Shown in pieces: positions 60,771-64,000 of a stretch of DNA of 64,000 bases (positions within the stretch are counted from its first letter, which is position 1; each line of letters opens with the position of its first letter). Where the stretch lies: contig CAVWBK010000002.1 in NCBI GenBank assembly GCA_963753245.1, positions 124,001 to 188,000 on the forward strand, read 5' to 3'. The stretch is from VRUE01 sp963753245. GTDB taxonomy: Bacteria > Actinomycetota > Thermoleophilia > Solirubrobacterales > 70-9. The position numbers were made by a program, and so were the translations under genes. A model generated the notes under the pieces. It had not been told where the DNA came from. It made no database searches and saw only the letters and a list, made by a program, of their open reading frames with translations.

Positions 60771-60895
60771 AGTTGTCGTGCTTTGAGTCTCCTCTCTAGG
60801 CGGTCGGCGACTTGCCGATCGAGCTTACTCCCGGTCTGTGCGCCGAAGGATGGCCGATGCGATCTCCTCCTCGAGCCGGGTCTACACTCGCTGTC

Positions 60896-61534
60896 ATGGC
60901 GAGGAGAAAGGGGGGCGCTTATCTGGTCATTGCCGTGGCGAGTGTCACTTTCGTAGCGTGTTCGACGGGTAGTGCCTCGGGAGCGACCCCGACCGAATCC
61001 GGATATGCCTGCGAGTTGGTCCGCGCGGGCGTGGTCAGCTCGAGCTTCGGGAAAGGGCTTCAGACGGAGAAGCGCCCGACAGAGGCGGCTGCCAGCTTCG
61101 GCGAAGAATCCTTCGGATCAGGATGCACCCTGATCGTTACGAAGAAGCGCAAGGAGGCGGCTGGCCGCCCGCGATCCACCCACTCCTCAGGCCGGTTTAG
61201 GGTAGGAGCGGTCCGCGTCTCCACCGTGGTGGCGGCTGAAGGAGTGCCCGAGGAAAAATGGAGCGCTGAGGCACAGGAAGCCACTGAATTGTCTTACGTC
61301 GCACTGTGGATATCCGCCTTCGGCGGCAGCGCATATCCGATGGACACGTTTGGGCAAAGTGACGTCCACGCCTATCTGCTCGGCAGCAAGGAGCTAAGCA
61401 CGGAGGCATTCTGGCGCCACGGCGAAACGGGCGAGATATCGATTGGGCTCCACGACCGATCCGAACTTTCGTCACGGCTGGAACAGCTGCTGAGCCGAAT
61501 CGCCGGCGGAATCGTTCCAGGTTTTTCTCCCTGA
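60896..61534 (+). CDS. Putative lipoprotein or exported protein
   Basis: The 212-residue protein has a short signal sequence with a lipobox-like end (YLVIAVASVTFVACSTGSAS), so it may be lipid-anchored at the Cys. The mature part begins ESGYACELVRAGVVSSSFGK and continues SFGSGCTLIVTKKRKEAAGR. It is alpha/beta with strands such as VGAVRVSTVVAAEGVPEEKW and LSYVALWISAFGGSAYPMD. The pattern resembles the protein at 44.1-44.8 kb and may be a distant paralogue. The start is ATG 60896. No enzyme motif is seen. Confidence 0.72.
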   Translation: MARRKGGAYLVIAVASVTFVACSTGSASGATPTESGYACELVRAGVVSSSFGKGLQTEKRPTEAAASFGEESFGSGCTLIVTKKRKEAAGRPRSTHSSGRFRVGAVRVSTVVAAEGVPEEKWSAEAQEATELSYVALWISAFGGSAYPMDTFGQSDVHAYLLGSKELSTEAFWRHGETGEISIGLHDRSELSSRLEQLLSRIAGGIVPGFSP

Positions 61535-61684
61535 GCGCACCGGCGGGAGTCGTCAATTCTCGTCCCTATCCATCGCACTCGGCGGCAGCGTTCTGATCCT
61601 GCCATTGTCCAGGGCGGTTCCCATGGAGAGGCTTCGCCCAAGTCGACATTCGCCTCCCGTGGGCATTGACGGCGGCCGCTTCTT

Positions 61685-61734
61685 ATCGGGGCGACTGGAT
61701 TTGAACCAGCGACCGCTCGGCCCCCCAGCCGGCT
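61685..61734 (-). repeat. tRNA 3'-half repeat, copy 5
   Basis: Minus strand: CCGGC, variable part GGGGGGCCGAGCGG, T arm GTCGCTGG-TTCAAAT-CCAGTCGCC, acceptor end CCGATA. It is followed on the plus side by CGCGTCCCCGCGTCCCC at about 61770-61786 and the palindrome at 61824. The rest of 61535-61869 has nothing else. Confidence 0.75.
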
Positions 61735-61823
61735 GATGCGACTGCCACATACATGCGGACGCGTCACCGCGCGTCCCCGCGTCCCCGGCGGGGGACGTTC
61801 AGGAAATTCCGGACGTAGTGGCC

Positions 61824-61840
61824 GGTACCAAAGCGGTACC
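61824..61840. repeat. GGTACC palindrome beside repeat copy 5
   Basis: GGTACCAAAGCGGTACC, an interrupted palindrome about 90 bases beyond the tRNA 3'-half repeat and 30 bases before the next gene. Confidence 0.7.
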
Positions 61841-61869
61841 GCACCGCGGCCTCTAGCCTTCGACGGCAG

Positions 61870-62418
61870 ATGTCAAGTGTGACCCGCTCGGGGATCGCCG
61901 CCAAGCTGGGCATTGCAGCCGCCGTAATCGCAGCTGCGTTGGCGATCTACGCCGTCTTTCAGGCAGCCTTCCAAGTTGACGGCCTCATTGTGATCGGGGA
62001 CAACACCCTGCTTCATAAAGAGGCCGGCTGGCCCATCGTGATTTGCGCGCTCGGAGTTGTCGGGGCGGCCTGCCTTCACCGGCTGGATCGAAGCCGGGCC
62101 ACGATCTGGGCGCTGCTCATCGTTGCCCTGGGCGCACTGATCTTTGGCGCCACCGTCTACCAGGAGGCCGGAAGTCGAGCTTCCGTGGAAGCCGAGCAGT
62201 TTCCTGGCCTCCTTGAACTGATCGTCGTGAATCACGCATCCCCGGCTATTGGCCTGCAGCTCGCTAAGCTCGCCGGAATACTGGCCGTCGTCGCTGGCCT
62301 CGTCCTCTCTTATATCTCTCTTGGCCCGCCGAGCCGACTCCCTTCGCGCCAGTCAGCCGCCTATTCGGCGACCGGGAAACCCTCCCGAGAGGAGGAATCG
62401 AGTGCCAAGACCGGATAA
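61870..62418 (+). CDS. Polytopic membrane protein
   Basis: The 182-residue protein has four hydrophobic helices (LGIAAAVIAAALAIYAVFQA, WPIVICALGVVGAACLH, IWALLIVALGALIFGATVYQ, LAKLAGILAVVAGLVLSYIS) with a longer extracytoplasmic loop between the third and fourth (EAGSRASVEAEQFPGLLELI). The C-terminal tail is polar (SRQSAAYSATGKPSREEESS). No family is recognised. ATG 61870 is only 30 bases from the palindrome of repeat copy 5, so the repeat may affect its transcription. Confidence 0.75.
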   Translation: MSSVTRSGIAAKLGIAAAVIAAALAIYAVFQAAFQVDGLIVIGDNTLLHKEAGWPIVICALGVVGAACLHRLDRSRATIWALLIVALGALIFGATVYQEAGSRASVEAEQFPGLLELIVVNHASPAIGLQLAKLAGILAVVAGLVLSYISLGPPSRLPSRQSAAYSATGKPSREEESSAKTG

Positions 62419-62457
62419 TTCAAGCCAAGAACCTCCCTGCGGCTGCGGGGTGGACGC

Positions 62458-63412
62458 TCAGCAGCGCAGCGCGTAGAAAAAGGAGAAGGACGTGTAAGGA
62501 CGCGGCTTGAAGGCCGACACGATGGGCTTAAAGCCCGGCCCGTCAGGCGAACGGTCCGTCCCGGGAAGCGGGCGCTGAGCGACCCGCTCCATTCCCAGCC
62601 TTCCCCCTGTCTGCGGATGGTCGCTTGGCCATGGAAGGGCGAAGGGGGCTTGATCGTCCCTTCGCTGAGATCGCCAGAGAAGACGGCGGTGCCCGCACCC
62701 CCTTCGACCGAGATCGAGTAGGAGACCCGGGCGATCCCGATCGACTTGGTCCAAGAGGCGGAGAAAGCGGCGGGGGTCGCTTCCCCGTCTCCCGGGGGTG
62801 GCGGCGGTGTCGCCGGATCGACTTCGACGCTGGCGCCAAAGTTTCGCCCGTCGTCGCAGTTAGTCGCGTTGACGTTGATGCCGCCAGCGCCGGGATCGAA
62901 GGTGGGAGGTTTCAAGAACGCTGGGCAGTGCCAGCGTGGCACGGTTTCGATCTGCCCGGCGAAGCTTCCCGTCCGAGCGAAGCCGGGCAGATGCGCGTCG
63001 GGGTCGAACCCAATCGAGCCCTTGAACGTGCCTTTCACGTGACCCAATCCTTCTGCCCTCCGGTGCAGGAGTCGGGGCGGGGCCTCCGCGAGGGCTTTCC
63101 TTCAGGCTGGAAGCGGAGTGCGACCGAGCCGAATCGGCCGAGGCTGCCGAATACTCCGCGCCGGGTGGTCCTGCCGGGGCCGGAGTAGCGGGCGAAGAGC
63201 GAGCCGCGGCGGGTTGTCGCAGCCAGGATCGAGACTTCCTTGCCGAATCCCGAGACCGAGCCGATGCGCGTGGGGCTCCCTCGCATTTCCACGCTGGCGG
63301 CGTACCTGGCGCCCTGCGCGGGCGACGCGAGCGCTGCAACGGAGGCGAGCGCCACAAGACCCGCGAGCGCCGCCTTTCCCCCTGCTCCCAGTCCACTCCT
63401 CACCTGATGCAA
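62458..63412 (-). pseudogene. Frameshifted secreted protein gene
   Basis: The 5' frame from TTG 63412 or GTG 63403 gives a signal peptide (AALAGLVALASVAALASPAQG), RYAASVEMRGSPTRIGSVSG and SCTGGQKDWVT, then stops. The sense continues in the next frame as GHVKGTFKGSIGFDPDAHLP, NVNATNCDDGRNFGASVEVD, GIARVSYSISVEGGAGTAVF and RFPGRTVRLTG. A second shift gives the likely true end GFKPIVSAFKPRPYTSFSFF-YALRC at 62458. Two frameshifts break an otherwise coherent protein of about 315 residues with a C-terminal Cys. Single-base assembly errors would give the same picture. Confidence 0.55.
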
Positions 63413-63481
63413 GATAGCCGCCGAGCGACCTCTCGGACCGCGCGCCGTAGGCGAGTGTCGCGCCGGGGCTGAGCTGCCCCT

Positions 63482-64000
63482 TCAGCCCGAAACGGCGAAG
63501 CCTGCGGCCTGTTCGAGCCTGACGGCTGCTCCCTCCAGTCGCTTTCTCTCACGCGAAGACTCCGCAGCGAGTGCAGCCGTCCAAAGTGGCCTGATCGCGC
63601 GGCCGTCACCGATCTCAACGAGAGCCTCGGCCGCCCGCGTCCGGCATTTCGGGTCATCCAGTAACCCCGCAATGGGATCTACCGCCGGGCGCCACCTGAG
63701 CCTTTCGAGCCCGAGGATCCCATGCACCCGTGTCGCCGCATCGGTGCTGGCAAGCGCCTGCAAGAGGGCACCTGTCGCACCCGGGTCGCGTGTTCTTGAA
63801 AGCCCGAAGGCCGCGGTGCGGCGCACCCGCGGGTCGGCATCTTCTTCCAGAAGCGGCGCGAGGATAGGAACGATCGCAGGGTCGGTGGGGCCGCTGAATC
63901 CTGCGTGGCCCCCATCTGGCGCCATTGAGGCGATCATGAGAGTCGCCCTGCGCCGAAGTGAGGGGGTGGCCTCCGTTTCGCCCAAGTACCAGCACAGAGC
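63482..64000 (-). CDS. HEAT-repeat protein, 5' end outside window
   Basis: The frame is open to the window edge (173 codons visible). Helical HEAT-like repeats are clear: PAIVPILAPLLEEDADPRVR, RTAAFGLSRTRDPGATGALL, QALASTDAATRVHGILGLER and PAVDPIAGLLDDPKCRTRAA, followed by EALVEIGDGRAIRPLWTAAL. Repeats of this PBS-lyase/HEAT type form a curved scaffold for protein binding. The upstream part and any fused domain lie outside, so the role stays unknown. The stop at 63482 is followed by only about 70 bases before the pseudogene start. Confidence 0.75.
   Translation of the reverse strand, partial: ALCWYLGETEATPSLRRRATLMIASMAPDGGHAGFSGPTDPAIVPILAPLLEEDADPRVRRTAAFGLSRTRDPGATGALLQALASTDAATRVHGILGLERLRWRPAVDPIAGLLDDPKCRTRAAEALVEIGDGRAIRPLWTAALAAESSRERKRLEGAAVRLEQAAGFAVSG

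Noticed and set aside
1..64000. CRISPR array
   Set aside because: No set of equal-length repeats with regular unique spacers was seen; the dispersed tRNA-half repeats are kilobases apart and the other repeats are inside genes.

Overview
The window is GC-rich chromosomal DNA. Its gene content points to an actinobacterium of the class Thermoleophilia, most likely Solirubrobacterales: many secreted beta-propeller, beta-helix, RCC1 and glycine-rich proteins with basic C-terminal domains, an ECF42-type sigma factor beside a YCII protein, frequent GTG/TTG starts, and actinobacterial-style PiT, DUF47, Usp and TSUP genes. This placement is inferred from families and base composition. There is no rRNA or other strict phylogenetic marker here.

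Layout. 1-9.6 kb: a truncated membrane gene, a degenerate PIN-like gene, an ABC-2 exporter pair, a CPA1 Na+/H+ antiporter, a DJ-1/PfpI protein and a large secreted choice-of-anchor-D protein. 9.7-16.8 kb: a housekeeping block with DUF47-PiT phosphate uptake, UspA, a RibD-like reductase, a GST N-terminal-like protein, tRNA-Gly(TCC), a TSUP exporter, YCII plus ECF42 sigma factor and a secreted NHL/Vgb-type propeller. 16.9-20.3 kb: a sugar cassette (DegT aminotransferase, GT2, FdtA-like ketoisomerase, hexapeptide acyltransferase) that fits nucleotide-linked 3-acetamido-3,6-dideoxyhexose synthesis. 20.3-27.6 kb: a polytopic membrane protein, VOC and cupin proteins, an overlapping UbiE/UbiA-like pair, a secreted protein, a decayed TIG-PASTA gene and a Mur ligase.

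From 27.7 kb to the end the window is an accessory region rich in surface proteins: beta-helix/anchor-Q proteins, a 919-residue collagen-like Gly-rich protein, a GH5 glycosidase, TolB-like and RCC1-like propellers and a protein of QVAID repeats. Frameshifted relatives lie between them. An IS3-family element at 38.42-41.84 kb carries a group II intron inserted next to the first catalytic Asp codon of its transposase.

The most unusual layer is a dispersed repeat. At least five same-strand copies of a tRNA 3' half (Tyr-like) lie at 47.2, 51.1, 54.9, 56.3 and 61.7 kb. Four are followed by GTCCCC-rich DNA and a GGTACC-based palindrome. A longer tRNA-like copy at 27.9 kb lies on the opposite strand with its own palindrome. 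A decayed tyrosine recombinase sits at 50.1-50.5 kb and a decayed zinc-ribbon ORF at 54.6-54.8 kb. Together these look like footprints of serial integration at a tRNA-derived attachment site.

Many surface-protein paralogues are frameshifted while the housekeeping genes are intact. This suggests birth and death of surface genes, although assembly error cannot be excluded from sequence alone.
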